NCBI RefSeq assembly: GCF_004343195.1
Contig: NZ_SMCR01000013.1
Location: 24,707 to 88,706, forward strand
Source: Biostraticola tofi
GTDB lineage: Bacteria > Pseudomonadota > Gammaproteobacteria > Enterobacterales > Enterobacteriaceae
Length of the DNA stretch: 64,000 nt
Direction: 5' to 3'
Part shown: positions 22,497 through 31,368 of the stretch, piece after piece
Layout: each line of letters begins with the position of its first letter
How positions within the stretch are numbered: the stretch's first letter is position 1
Translations under genes and position numbers: made by a program
The notes under the pieces: model-generated
The model's input: only the letters and a program-made list of their open reading frames with translations
What the model was told of the DNA's origin: nothing
Databases searched by the model: none

Positions 22497-23524
22497 ATTT
22501 TCACGAAAATACAGTCCACTCCCAAAACAGCCGCTGGCTGATACAGCTCTGGCCTTTTTGGCTGCTGCTGATAATACTGGGCATAACTATCAAGGCAGCT
22601 TTCGCTTATTGGCCGGAGATTGTTTATCAGTCCGCTCAGTGGCAAAAACAGATGCATCTGCAATTGACGCAATTGTTGCAGCAGGTGGAGCGCCATCCTC
22701 AGCAGGCCGGCGGCCCGCTGCTGCTGTTCAGCCTGGTTTACGGTATTCTGCATGCGGTAGGGCCCGGTCATGGCAAAATCATCATCACCACCTACCTGGC
22801 GACCCATCGCTCTCGACTGCAAAGCAGTCTGCTGTTGACGCTTACGGCCTCACTGCTACAAGGGCTGGTGGCGATCGTACTGGTGACAATGATGTTAGTG
22901 GTCTGGCAACTGTCGTCCCGCAGTCTGCATCAAGGCGAGTTCTGGCTGGAAAAGGGCAGCTATATGCTGCTGGCGTTGCTAGGATGCATGATTTGCTGGC
23001 GAGCCCTGAAGTTGCTTTGGCAAGTCATCTCCCGGTGGCGAAGACCTCAGGCGCCTCCTTCGCTGGTCATCCGTTCTGCAGTTCCTTTGCCTGCGCACCA
23101 TGTGCATCACGACCAGTGCGGCTGTGGTCACCGTCATCTGCCTGATGACGGTGAATTGAGCGCAGCCAACGACTGGCGTACCCGGCTTGGCGTTGTGCTA
23201 TCCATGGGTATTCGGCCGTGTTCGGGGGCCATTTTGGTATTACTTTTTTCCAAAGTGATCGGTGTATATTGGTGGGGAGTGATGTCGGCGCTGGTGATGG
23301 CCGCGGGCACTTCGATTACTTTGTTGGCACTGGCATTGATTGTTTATTACTGCCGCGGGCTGGCTGCGAGCATGGCCAAACCGCATACTCCACCACTCTG
23401 GCGCAGTATCGCCGCTGGCTGTCTGGTGCTGGCGGGAGGATTGATGCTGGCCGGGGCGGGGACGGTTATGTATATCAGCCTTCAACCGACATTGGGCGGC
23501 AGTATCGGTCCATTTGGACGATAG
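22487..23524 (+). CDS. NicO/RcnA-family nickel/cobalt transporter
   Basis: Inner-membrane Ni2+/Co2+ transporter, probably an exporter. 345 aa, about seven membrane helices. Signature HAVGPGHGK at residues 89-97, a His/Cys-rich cytoplasmic loop around 202-217 (HHVHHDQCGCGHRH) likely to bind metal, and MGIRPCSGAILVLLFSK in the second half. Overlaps the DUF1007 gene, so the two are co-translated. No recognisable RcnR-type regulator gene is adjacent. Confidence 0.9.
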   Translation: MSLNFHENTVHSQNSRWLIQLWPFWLLLIILGITIKAAFAYWPEIVYQSAQWQKQMHLQLTQLLQQVERHPQQAGGPLLLFSLVYGILHAVGPGHGKIIITTYLATHRSRLQSSLLLTLTASLLQGLVAIVLVTMMLVVWQLSSRSLHQGEFWLEKGSYMLLALLGCMICWRALKLLWQVISRWRRPQAPPSLVIRSAVPLPAHHVHHDQCGCGHRHLPDDGELSAANDWRTRLGVVLSMGIRPCSGAILVLLFSKVIGVYWWGVMSALVMAAGTSITLLALALIVYYCRGLAASMAKPHTPPLWRSIAAGCLVLAGGLMLAGAGTVMYISLQPTLGGSIGPFGR

Positions 23525-23570
23525 CAGGTAGCGTGGACGCTGCGATGAAACACGCAGCGTCCCGATGTCA

Positions 23571-24374
23571 TTAACGTTTCAGCGCTTCACTCAGTTCTTC
23601 GCGCATCACCGCCAGCATGGTTTTCACTACCCGCGGATTTCCCGCAACGATATTGCCTGAGTTCAGGTAGTTATGGGCGCCGACAAAATCGGTTACCACA
23701 CCGCCCGCCTCACGCACCAGCAATTCACCGGCGGCATAATCCCAAGGTTTCAGGCCAATCTCAAAGAAACCGTCCACCCGGCCAGCGGCCAGATAGGCCA
23801 GATCCAGGGCGGCGGATCCGCTGCGGCGGAAATCCGCGCAATGGACGAACAATTTGGTCATGACGTTCATGTAGCTGGCGGAGTGTTGCTTTTGCTTGAA
23901 CGGGAAACCGGTGGCGATAATGGTGCCTTCCAGATCGCGAGAGGTGCTGCCACGCAGACGATAACCGTTAAGCTGAGTGCCCTGGCCGCGCGTGGAGGTA
24001 AACAGCTCATTACGCATCGGATCATACACTACCGCGACTTCGGTGCGGCCTTTCAGGCGCACAGCGATGGAAACAGCAAAATGAGGGAGACGCTTAATGA
24101 AGTTGGTGGTGCCATCCAGCGGGTCGATAATCCATTGTACGTCTTGATCTTCACCGGTTAGCTCACCGCATTCTTCACTGATAATCGTGTGTTGCGGGTA
24201 AGATTTACGGATGACTTCAATTATCAAACGTTCCGCTTCGCGGTCAACGTTGGTGACAAAGTCATTGTTGCCTTTCTGACTGGCTTCTACAGCATCGGGA
24301 GTTTCGTAATGTTTGGCAATTAAATTACCCGCCTTTCGCGCAGCGCGAATGGCGATGTTGAGCATCGGATGCAT
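23571..24374 (-). CDS. suhB: Inositol-1-monophosphatase / rRNA maturation factor SuhB
   Basis: Mg2+/Li+-sensitive phosphatase fold; in E. coli it mainly acts with NusA/B/G in rRNA transcription antitermination. 267 aa, the E. coli length. Metal-binding motifs: VDREAERLIIEVIR, WIIDPLDGTTNFIKRLPHF and the C-terminal KPWDYAAGELLVREAGG. Divergent from trmJ across a 117-bp AT-rich gap that probably holds both promoters. Confidence 0.97.
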   Translation of the reverse strand: MHPMLNIAIRAARKAGNLIAKHYETPDAVEASQKGNNDFVTNVDREAERLIIEVIRKSYPQHTIISEECGELTGEDQDVQWIIDPLDGTTNFIKRLPHFAVSIAVRLKGRTEVAVVYDPMRNELFTSTRGQGTQLNGYRLRGSTSRDLEGTIIATGFPFKQKQHSASYMNVMTKLFVHCADFRRSGSAALDLAYLAAGRVDGFFEIGLKPWDYAAGELLVREAGGVVTDFVGAHNYLNSGNIVAGNPRVVKTMLAVMREELSEALKR

Positions 24375-24491
24375 GGATATCGTCCACTAAGATGTTAAAG
24401 AACTAAAACGGCGCGGATTATATCAGAGCTCCAGCAAAAAACATATGCTTGTGATAATATATTGCTCACTTCTCCTTTGCCTTAAAAGATT

Positions 24492-25223
24492 ATGCTGCAC
24501 AATATCCGCATTGTACTGGTTGAAACATCCCACACAGGAAACATCGGCTCAGCAGCCCGAGCCATGAAAACCATGGGCCTGAGCAGTCTTTATCTGGTTA
24601 ATCCGCTGACAAAACCCGATTCTCAGGCTATCGCCCTGTCGGCCGGCGCCAGTGATATTATCGGCAATGCGACCTTGGTGGATACCCTCGACCAAGCCAT
24701 TGCCGGTTGCAGTCTGGTGGTTGGCACCAGTGCGCGATCCCGCACGCTTCCCTGGCCGATGCTTGAACCACGCGAATGCGGCGTTAAAGCCGTCAGCGAG
24801 GGTAAAGAAGCGCCGGTGGCGCTGCTGTTCGGCCGTGAACGTGTCGGGCTGACCAATGATGAACTACAGAAGTGCCATTACCACGTCGCCATTCCCGCCA
24901 ATCCGGAATACAGTTCGCTGAACCTGGCGATGGCGGTGCAGATCCTGGCTTATGAAGCGCGCGTTGCCTGGCTGGACAGTCTCCATGCCAGCGAGGTGCA
25001 GCATGCCGAATCGCCTTATCCATTAGTAGACGATCTGGAGCGGTTCTACCTGCACCTTGAAAAGGTCTTGCTGCAGACCGGTTTTATCCGAAAAGCCCAC
25101 CCCGGGCAGGTGATGAATAAACTCCGCCGCCTTTTTGCGCGCGCCCGACCCGAAACCCAGGAGCTGAATATCCTGCGCGGTATTCTGACATCAATTGACA
25201 AGCCCGGTGACAAACAGGATTAA
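24492..25223 (+). CDS. trmJ: tRNA (cytidine/uridine-2'-O-)-methyltransferase TrmJ
   Basis: SPOUT-class enzyme that 2'-O-methylates position 32 of several tRNAs using SAM. 243 aa. N-terminal [23 protein letters not shown], the SAM knot with [15 protein letters not shown], and [17 protein letters not shown]. Directly upstream of iscR, the usual enteric order. The C-terminal dimerisation extension is present, so the gene is full length. Confidence 0.96.
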   Translation: MLHNIRIVLVETSHTGNIGSAARAMKTMGLSSLYLVNPLTKPDSQAIALSAGASDIIGNATLVDTLDQAIAGCSLVVGTSARSRTLPWPMLEPRECGVKAVSEGKEAPVALLFGRERVGLTNDELQKCHYHVAIPANPEYSSLNLAMAVQILAYEARVAWLDSLHASEVQHAESPYPLVDDLERFYLHLEKVLLQTGFIRKAHPGQVMNKLRRLFARARPETQELNILRGILTSIDKPGDKQD

Positions 25224-25277
25224 TCCCTCGAATTCATAGGGAAAAGGCGGGCGTTTCCCCCGACATATCCGCTCATA

Positions 25278-25327
25278 ATACTTGAGTGAAATGGTGGGGT
25301 AAATAGTTGACTAAATTAGTCGGGAAT
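25278..25327 (+). promoter_or_regulatory. Tandem IscR type-1 sites at the iscR promoter
   Basis: The 25 bp from 25303 to 25327 fit the IscR type-1 consensus (ATASYYGACTRWWWYAGTCRRSTAT) almost throughout, with core TTGACTAAATTAGTCGG. A weaker copy (25278-25302, starting ATACTTGAG) abuts it. The TTGACT overlaps the expected -35. Autorepression by [2Fe-2S]-IscR is the known role. Confidence 0.8.
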
Positions 25328-25367
25328 GGCAGACTTTCTGCACGATTCAACAACTCGGTATACCATT

Positions 25368-25862
25368 ATGAGACTGACTTCCAAAGGCCGTTATGCGGTC
25401 ACCGCCATGCTTGACGTCGCATTGCATTCCCAGCAGGGGCCGGTTCCGCTGGCAGAAATTTCCGAGCGCCAGGGCATTTCCCTTTCCTATCTCGAACAGC
25501 TTTTTTCCCGCCTGCGCAAGCATGAACTGGTCGCAAGCGTTCGTGGACCTGGCGGTGGCTACCTGCTGGGCAAAGATGCCAATCAAATCGCTGTTGGCGC
25601 GATCATTACCGCTGTTGACGAATCGGTCGATGCAACCCGTTGCCAGGGGAAAGAAAGCTGCCAGGGCGGCGATCGTTGCCTTACCCATACCCTGTGGCGC
25701 GACCTGAGCGTTCGCATCAGCGATTTCCTTAACAACATTACGCTGGCTGAGCTGGTAGACAACCAGGAAGTGCTTGAAGTGGCGGATCGCCAGGACATCG
25801 AAACCCGCCGACTGCCGCATGGACGGGTGCAGGAAACCATTGACGTTAATCTGCGCGCATAA
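25368..25862 (+). CDS. iscR: Fe-S cluster-responsive regulator IscR
   Basis: Rrf2-family regulator. In the [2Fe-2S] form it represses the isc operon; in the apo form it activates suf. Start ATG 25368 ([20 protein letters not shown]); the frame is open further upstream but this is the family start. 164 aa. Winged HTH ([19 protein letters not shown]) and the three cluster cysteines in [13 protein letters not shown] (92, 98, 104). Intact, with its operator sites, although only iscS remains downstream. Confidence 0.97.
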   Translation: MRLTSKGRYAVTAMLDVALHSQQGPVPLAEISERQGISLSYLEQLFSRLRKHELVASVRGPGGGYLLGKDANQIAVGAIITAVDESVDATRCQGKESCQGGDRCLTHTLWRDLSVRISDFLNNITLAELVDNQEVLEVADRQDIETRRLPHGRVQETIDVNLRA

Positions 25863-25921
25863 GCAGAAATCACGTCAGCAGCAAGATTTGGAAGTAATGT
25901 GATGCACGGAGTATTTGAGCA

Positions 25922-27085
25922 ATGAAATTACCGATTTACCTGGATTATTCCGCCACTACCCCGGTAGACCCAAGGGTGGCCGAAAAGATGATGGGCTGCC
26001 TGACGCTGGAGGGTACGTTCGGTAATCCCGCTTCCCGTTCCCATCGCTTTGGCTGGCAGGCGGAAGAGGCGGTAGACGTTGCGCGTAATCACATTGCCGG
26101 GCTGGTCAACGCTGATCCTCGGGAAATTGTGTTTACCTCCGGAGCCACTGAATCAGATAATCTGGCGATCAAAGGCACTGCCCATTTCCATCAGGACCGA
26201 GGCAGGCACATCATTACCAGCCGAACAGAACATAAAGCCGTACTGGATAGCTGTCTGCAGTTGGCAAAGGAAGGCTTCGAAATAACCTGGCTTACGCCAC
26301 AGCCCAATGGCATTATTGAACTGCAGCAGTTGGAAGACGCCATGCGCGCTGACACTATTCTGGTGTCGCTGATGCACGTCAATAATGAAATTGGTATTAT
26401 TCAGGATATTGCTGCAATCGGCGAGCTATGCCGCAGCCGGCATATTCTGTTTCATGTGGATGCGACCCAGAGTGTCGGTAAGCTGCCTATCGATTTGGCG
26501 GCCTTGAAAGTTGATTTGATGTCATTTAGCGGCCATAAATTGTATGGGCCTAAAGGCATTGGCGCGCTCTACGTCAGCCGCAAGCCGATGGTACGTATCA
26601 GCGCCGAGATGCATGGCGGTGGCCATGAACGCGGCATGCGTTCTGGCACGCTGCCGGTACATCAGATTGTCGGCATGGGTGAGGCGTATCGAATTGCTGG
26701 CGAAGAAATGGCTGCTGAAATTCCACGTCTGCGCGGTCTGCGCGACCGTTTATGGCAAGGACTGCGCACTGTCGAGGCCGTCCGACTGAATGGATCGCTT
26801 GAACGGGGCGTGGCGACCATCCTCAATGTGGGATTCTCGCATGTGGATGGCGAGTCGCTTATCATGGCGCTGAAAGACCTGGCTATTTCCTCAGGATCGG
26901 CCTGTACTTCCGCCAGTATGGAACCCTCATATGTGCTGCGCGCGTTGGGGGTTGATGAACAACTGGCCCACAGCTCACTGCGTTTCTCACTGGGCCGTTA
27001 TACCACCATCGAACAGATCGATTACGCAATCGACCTGGTGTGCAAAGCGGTGGCCAACATGCGTAAAGTTTCAGCTCAGCATTAA
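25922..27085 (+). CDS. iscS: Cysteine desulfurase IscS, shortened C-terminus
   Basis: PLP enzyme that transfers cysteine sulfur to IscU, TusA, ThiI and others. 387 aa against 404 in E. coli. PLP Lys206 ([11 protein letters not shown]) and the persulfide Cys328 ([10 protein letters not shown]) are intact. After [17 protein letters not shown] it ends VSAQH. The conserved tail of other enterics (ending NSIEWAHH), which contributes to IscU binding, is missing, and so are iscU and the genes that normally follow. Probably retained for tRNA thiolation and thiamine/molybdenum cofactor sulfur supply; that is inference. Confidence 0.95.
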   Translation: MKLPIYLDYSATTPVDPRVAEKMMGCLTLEGTFGNPASRSHRFGWQAEEAVDVARNHIAGLVNADPREIVFTSGATESDNLAIKGTAHFHQDRGRHIITSRTEHKAVLDSCLQLAKEGFEITWLTPQPNGIIELQQLEDAMRADTILVSLMHVNNEIGIIQDIAAIGELCRSRHILFHVDATQSVGKLPIDLAALKVDLMSFSGHKLYGPKGIGALYVSRKPMVRISAEMHGGGHERGMRSGTLPVHQIVGMGEAYRIAGEEMAAEIPRLRGLRDRLWQGLRTVEAVRLNGSLERGVATILNVGFSHVDGESLIMALKDLAISSGSACTSASMEPSYVLRALGVDEQLAHSSLRFSLGRYTTIEQIDYAIDLVCKAVANMRKVSAQH

Positions 27086-27199
27086 TCCTGCCTGCCGATG
27101 TTATCGCTGATTATCTGCCTGGTCGGGGCAATCAGCGCTTCCTCAACGCCGTATCTTCCGTTTAACCACAATGTGTAATACGCCGTATAGCCATGATCG

Positions 27200-27240
27200 G
27201 GCACTATATCAGCCTGATGAGGCACTATATCAGCCTGATG
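27200..27240. repeat. 20-bp tandem duplication in the isc scar
   Basis: GGCACTATATCAGCCTGATG at 27200-27219 is repeated exactly at 27221-27240, one base apart. Likely replication slippage in non-coding DNA. Confidence 0.85.
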
Positions 27241-27361
27241 GCGCTGGCTAATACCCGGGCGGCTGTCGCCAGTGACTGACCTGGGGGCTATTGCAGCCTA
27301 TTGTTACCGTTAGATGTCATCTTTTTGTCACTATGATAAAAGAATATTTCCCCCGTGAGTG

Positions 27362-27412
27362 CCGATTCTGGCACAAAAAGAGATGGCAGCCGTGCAGAGC
27401 GTCTGGTTAGAT
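27362..27412 (+). pseudogene. Possible iscX 3' remnant
   Basis: In one frame the DNA reads PILAQKEMAAVQSVWLD just before pepB. The C-terminus of E. coli IscX (NEKILEAILLVWLDEAE) lines up with it: K, A and the VWLD block are identical and L/M and I/V are conservative. The position directly upstream of pepB is where iscX should end. There is no start codon or upstream frame. The match is short, so this is suggestive only. Confidence 0.4.
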
Positions 27413-27522
27413 GGCAAGATATCGGCTAACGCCGGGTCGTCAGGGAACGACCCAATACCATGTGACTGCACAGGACGTGTGCAGTATTGCATCATAGAAC
27501 AACATATTATCGGAGCAAGGTT

Positions 27523-28821
27523 ATGACAACCGAAGCGATGCAGGTCATGCTATCCAGCGTGCCGGCAGATGCCCGCTGGGGCGACAAGGCACTATTAAGC
27601 GTAAACGATCTTGGGATCTCCATCCATCTGACCAGCGATAATTCGCTGGATGATGTACAGCGCGCGGCGCGTAAAATCGACGGACAGGGCGTCAAACACG
27701 TCAGTCTCAGCGGGGACGGATGGGACCTGGAGCATTGCTGGTCTTTCTGGCAGGGCTATCGGGGGCCCAAAGGCAGCCGTGAGGTTAACTGGCCTGAACT
27801 GTCTGCCGCCGACCGCAAAGAACTGGATGACCGGTTGAAAATCATCGACTGGGTTCGTCATACCATCAATACCCCTGCCGAAGAACTGGGGCCTGAACAG
27901 TTGGCGATGCGCGCGGTTGACATCATGCATACCGTAGCGGATGAAGCGATAAGCTACCGTATTACCAAGGCAGAAGACCTGCGCGAAAAGAATTACATGG
28001 GCCTGCACACCGTTGGCCGGGGCTCTGACCGCCAACCGGTGATGTTGTCTTTGGACTACAACCCCAGCGGCAACCCTGATGAGCCGGTACTCGCCTGCCT
28101 GGTGGGTAAAGGGATAACTTTCGATACCGGTGGCTATAGCCTGAAGGGCAGCAGTTCAATGGACTCCATGAAGTCCGATATGGGCGGCGCCGCGACAGTG
28201 ACCGGTGCTCTGGCCCTGGCCATCGCCCGGGGACTTAATCAGCGGGTAAGGCTGTACCTTTGCTGTGCCGACAACATGGTCAGCGGTAATGCATTCAAGC
28301 TGGGCGATATTATCCGCTATCGCAACGGTAAAAGCGTCGAGGTGATGAATACCGATGCGGAAGGCCGTCTGGTGCTGGCTGATGGCTTGATTGACGCCGC
28401 CGCTCGGCAACCGCGTATTATCATTGACTGCGCTACCCTTACCGGCGCGGCAAAAACCGCCTTGGGTAATGATTTTCATGCGTTGTTCAGTTTTGATGAT
28501 GCACTGTCCGGTGCGCTGCTCGAAAGCGCAGAGCAAGAAAATGAGCCATTCTGGCGTTTGCCGCTGGCCGAATTCCACCGCCGCCAACTGCCGTCCAGTT
28601 TTGCCGACCTGAGCAATGTGGCCGGGGCGGCGAATACCGCCGGAGCTAGCACAGCGGCGGCCTTCCTGTCGCATTTTGTTGAAAACTACCGCCAGGGCTG
28701 GCTGCATATCGATTGTTCAGCCACCTATCGCAAAGGCGCGGTTGAACAGTGGTCCGCCGGCGCGACCGGGCTGGGCGTGCGCACCCTGGCTAATCTGTTA
28801 CTGGCACAGGCAGGGAAATAA
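27523..28821 (+). CDS. pepB: Aminopeptidase B (PepB)
   Basis: M17 leucyl-aminopeptidase-family enzyme that releases N-terminal residues, with broad specificity, in peptide turnover. 432 aa from ATG 27523 (GGAG/AAGG upstream); the open frame begins earlier at 27487. Metal and catalytic motifs: [26 protein letters not shown], and the signature [14 protein letters not shown]. Ends [19 protein letters not shown]. Followed by sseB 4 bp later. Confidence 0.97.
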   Translation: MTTEAMQVMLSSVPADARWGDKALLSVNDLGISIHLTSDNSLDDVQRAARKIDGQGVKHVSLSGDGWDLEHCWSFWQGYRGPKGSREVNWPELSAADRKELDDRLKIIDWVRHTINTPAEELGPEQLAMRAVDIMHTVADEAISYRITKAEDLREKNYMGLHTVGRGSDRQPVMLSLDYNPSGNPDEPVLACLVGKGITFDTGGYSLKGSSSMDSMKSDMGGAATVTGALALAIARGLNQRVRLYLCCADNMVSGNAFKLGDIIRYRNGKSVEVMNTDAEGRLVLADGLIDAAARQPRIIIDCATLTGAAKTALGNDFHALFSFDDALSGALLESAEQENEPFWRLPLAEFHRRQLPSSFADLSNVAGAANTAGASTAAAFLSHFVENYRQGWLHIDCSATYRKGAVEQWSAGATGLGVRTLANLLLAQAGK

Positions 28822-28825
28822 ACAG

Positions 28826-29626
28826 ATGGGTACGCAACAGGGTAACGCACTGGAGAACGCCCTGCAAAACGCAGCGAATGAGCCGGCTCACCGTCCGGCT
28901 TTCTTCAAGCTGCTGATGGAGTCGACAGTGTATGTACTGGGGGATGATGGCAACGCCGAACAATGGATTGCCGGGGCGCAGCGGATTGACGAACAACAGC
29001 CGGTCAATCTGCGACACTGGAAAAAACAGGATGGCAGTTCAACCATTCCTTTTTTTACCTCGGTCGAAGCGCTGCAGAAAGCCGTCAGTGATAAGCAGCC
29101 CTTTCTGGCCATGCCGACGCGCCATCTGTTCGCCATGACGGCGGGTGCCGAGCTGTATCTCAATCCTGAACTGCCTTATGGCAAGGAATTTGGCCCTGAT
29201 GAAGTCAGCGCGTTGCTGATGAACGATGGCGACGCCCTGACGGAACGAGTGATCCTGGAGGGTGATAGTCGTATCACATTGACTGATAGCGCCGACAAGC
29301 CGGCACAGATGGTGGATTCGCTGACCCAGCTGTTTGCTCAGTATCGCCAGGTGCGCCGGGCATTTATGGTGTTAATTCGCGAAGACAGGGATGCGGCGCC
29401 GCACTGGCTTATCGGGCTTGACTGCGATGGCGATGAAGACGCTGCCATCCAGGCGGCGGGACGGGTCGCGACCGATACCGCGCCTGATGATCAGCCGGTC
29501 GATCTCTGCCTGATCAGTCAGGATGAACCGGGCATCAGTCATTATTTCGACAAACATATCAACCCGTTCTATGAACGACGCTGGGGTAGCTGGTTACGTT
29601 CGCTGAAAACCGAGGGCCAGGCCTGA
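28826..29626 (+). CDS. sseB: Enhanced serine sensitivity protein SseB
   Basis: SseB-family cytoplasmic protein; in E. coli its overexpression causes serine sensitivity, and the molecular role is not known. 266 aa from ATG 28826; the frame is open upstream inside pepB but that part is pepB shadow. FFTSVEALQKAV, LNPELPYGKEFGPDEV and a C-terminal SseB domain ending YERRWGSWLRSLKTE are recognisable. Co-transcribed with pepB by spacing; convergent with sseA. Confidence 0.93.
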   Translation: MGTQQGNALENALQNAANEPAHRPAFFKLLMESTVYVLGDDGNAEQWIAGAQRIDEQQPVNLRHWKKQDGSSTIPFFTSVEALQKAVSDKQPFLAMPTRHLFAMTAGAELYLNPELPYGKEFGPDEVSALLMNDGDALTERVILEGDSRITLTDSADKPAQMVDSLTQLFAQYRQVRRAFMVLIREDRDAAPHWLIGLDCDGDEDAAIQAAGRVATDTAPDDQPVDLCLISQDEPGISHYFDKHINPFYERRWGSWLRSLKTEGQA

Positions 29627-29646
29627 AGGCAAGCCCTGGTCCGTAT

Positions 29647-30489
29647 TCATGGGGCTACCGGTAAATCATTCCGGCTGCCCCATTCTCCCCACGAACCATC
29701 ATACAGCGCCAGGTTGTTGGCGCCCAGTTCCGTCAGCGCCAATAACAGCACCGCAGCGGTAACGCCGGACCCGCAACTGGCTACAATCGGCCGCTCCAGA
29801 TCAACACCCGCCTGCTCAAATCTGGCTTGCAATTCTGCGGCCGGCTTAAGACAACCCTCTCGCACCAGTTCATTCCACGGCAGGTTAAGGCTACCGGGGA
29901 TATGGCCGCGGCGCAGTCCTGGCCGCGGTTCCGGGGCTTGTGCCGTAAAGCGTTCTGCCGAGCGGGCATCCACAATCTGCGCTGTGCCCTGTTCAACGAT
30001 CCTCTGCATCTCCTGCAGGCTTCTGACCTGGCTTTGATCCGGCGAGGATTCGAAATGTTGACGCAGCGGGGTCACGGCGCCCTGTTCCAGCGGGCGGCCT
30101 TCACGCTGCCAGGCGGCAAGACCGCCGGCCAGCAGAGAAACCCGTTCTACTCCGGCGTTGCGCAGCATCCACCAGGCTCTGGGAGCGGAGAAAAGAGTAC
30201 CTTCATCATAAATAATCACCTGCTGGCGATGGTTGACGCCGAGTTCACTCATAGCGCCGGCAAATTCAGCCGGAGGCAGCAGCATGTGGGGATAAGGACT
30301 GCGGGTATCGGATAATGCTTCGATATTAAAAAAAGCCGCGTTGGGAAGATGGGCCGCGCTGAACTCCTGTTCAATGTTGCGGGGGCCGCTGTAACCTGGC
30401 GGCAGCATACGAGCATCGAGGATACACAGGTCCGGTTTTTTCAGATTCGCTGCTAACCAGTGACGGGTGACAAACAGGGATTCGGCCAT
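29647..30489 (-). CDS. sseA: 3-mercaptopyruvate sulfurtransferase
   Basis: Transfers sulfur from 3-mercaptopyruvate to thiols or cyanide. 280 aa, two rhodanese domains: an inactive N-terminal one (CILDARMLPPGYSG) and an active C-terminal one with Cys239 in the loop CGSGVTA, the mercaptopyruvate-type motif rather than the thiosulfate type. VDARSAERF and RRGHIPGSLNLPW are also present. In E. coli yfhM and pbpC separate sseA from ndk; here they are absent. Confidence 0.96.
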   Translation of the reverse strand: MAESLFVTRHWLAANLKKPDLCILDARMLPPGYSGPRNIEQEFSAAHLPNAAFFNIEALSDTRSPYPHMLLPPAEFAGAMSELGVNHRQQVIIYDEGTLFSAPRAWWMLRNAGVERVSLLAGGLAAWQREGRPLEQGAVTPLRQHFESSPDQSQVRSLQEMQRIVEQGTAQIVDARSAERFTAQAPEPRPGLRRGHIPGSLNLPWNELVREGCLKPAAELQARFEQAGVDLERPIVASCGSGVTAAVLLLALTELGANNLALYDGSWGEWGSRNDLPVAP

Positions 30490-30662
30490 TCATGACTCCG
30501 GTGCGGAAAGGGCGGGCAGGGCTCGCCTCATATCGGGTGAATAAATCATTTTCAATGATTTCATCGCAGCGAACAAGCGTGCAAGGGCTGTTTCGATCCC
30601 ATTCCGCAGGAAGGGCAGCGAGAAAACGCTACATTTATTTTACCTAATTGTCATTATTCATA

Positions 30663-30691
30663 TAGGCAAGTACGAGATACACTTCTATAAT
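30663..30691 (+). promoter_or_regulatory. Probable sigma-70 promoter of ndk
   Basis: A consensus -10 TATAAT at 30686-30691 is preceded, 17 bp upstream, by TAGGCA (30663-30668; 4 of 6 to TTGACA). This is 75 bp before the ndk start. The remainder of the 276-bp sseA-ndk gap shows nothing. Confidence 0.55.
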
Positions 30692-30765
30692 CTGCGCCAC
30701 TGAAACCGGCTGGTATAACAAACGATTAGCCCGGCTAATCCAAACCTTGCAACCTAGAGGCTACT

Positions 30766-31197
30766 ATGACGATAGAACGCACGTTTTCAATTATCAAACC
30801 TAATGCCGTTGCCAAAAATGCCATCGGCGCCATTTATGCGCGTTTTGAAACTGCCGGTCTTAAGATCGTGGCCGCCAAGATGGTACAGCTCACCCGCGAG
30901 CAGGCCGAAGGTTTTTATGCTGAGCACCTGGGCAAGCCGTTTTTTGACGGCCTGGTCGGCTTTATGACTTCCGGCCCGGTAATGGTACAGGCCCTGGAAG
31001 GGGAAGAGGCGGTTCGCCGTCATCGTGAAATCATGGGCGCCACCAACCCTGACAATGCACTGGCCGGTACCCTGCGCGCCGATTACGCCGACAGCCTGAC
31101 TGAGAATGCCGTGCATGGATCGGATTCGACCGAATCCGCTGCCCGTGAAATCGCTTATTTCTTCACCGAAAGCGAAATCTGCCCGCGTACACGTTAA
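30766..31197 (+). CDS. ndk: Nucleoside diphosphate kinase
   Basis: Transfers the gamma-phosphate of NTPs to NDPs through a phosphohistidine. 143 aa, full length. [16 protein letters not shown] at the N-terminus, [14 protein letters not shown], and the active-site histidine in [16 protein letters not shown] (His117). Followed after 171 bp by rlmN. Confidence 0.98.
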   Translation: MTIERTFSIIKPNAVAKNAIGAIYARFETAGLKIVAAKMVQLTREQAEGFYAEHLGKPFFDGLVGFMTSGPVMVQALEGEEAVRRHREIMGATNPDNALAGTLRADYADSLTENAVHGSDSTESAAREIAYFFTESEICPRTR

Positions 31198-31276
31198 TCC
31201 ACGCCGCAAAACAATAAAAAAGCGTGGCTTCACCTTTTAAGCCTGGCTGCACTGCGCTAAAATCACTACTCAACAC

Positions 31277-31320
31277 GCCCCGGATGAGGTGGATATCCGC
31301 ACTCGGCCGGGGCATTTCTT
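31277..31320 (+). terminator. Stem-loop between ndk and rlmN
   Basis: GCCCCGG (31277-31283) pairs with CCGGGGC (31307-31313) and is followed by ATTTCTTT. The 23-base loop contains a second small dyad (GGATATCC). It could terminate ndk transcription or act in the rlmN leader; the U-run is interrupted. Confidence 0.5.
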
Positions 31321-31368
31321 TATGTTTTCGCGCCATAACGTGTAACAACGAGGCCTTCAAATACTACT

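Larger units (their letters stand above)
27086..27522. other. Deletion scar where iscUA-hscBA-fdx-iscX normally lie
   Basis: 437 bp without a gene between iscS and pepB. In E. coli and most enterics this interval holds iscU, iscA, hscB, hscA, fdx and iscX (about 4.5 kb). Here only a short iscX-like tail (27362-27412) and a 20-bp tandem duplication (27200-27240) are seen. Stop codons interrupt all frames. Confidence 0.75.

Noticed and set aside
27042..27085. Frameshift at the iscS 3' end as the cause of the shortened C-terminus
   Set aside because: No frame after the stop resembles the missing WEMYKQG...WAHH tail, so the end was replaced or lost rather than shifted.
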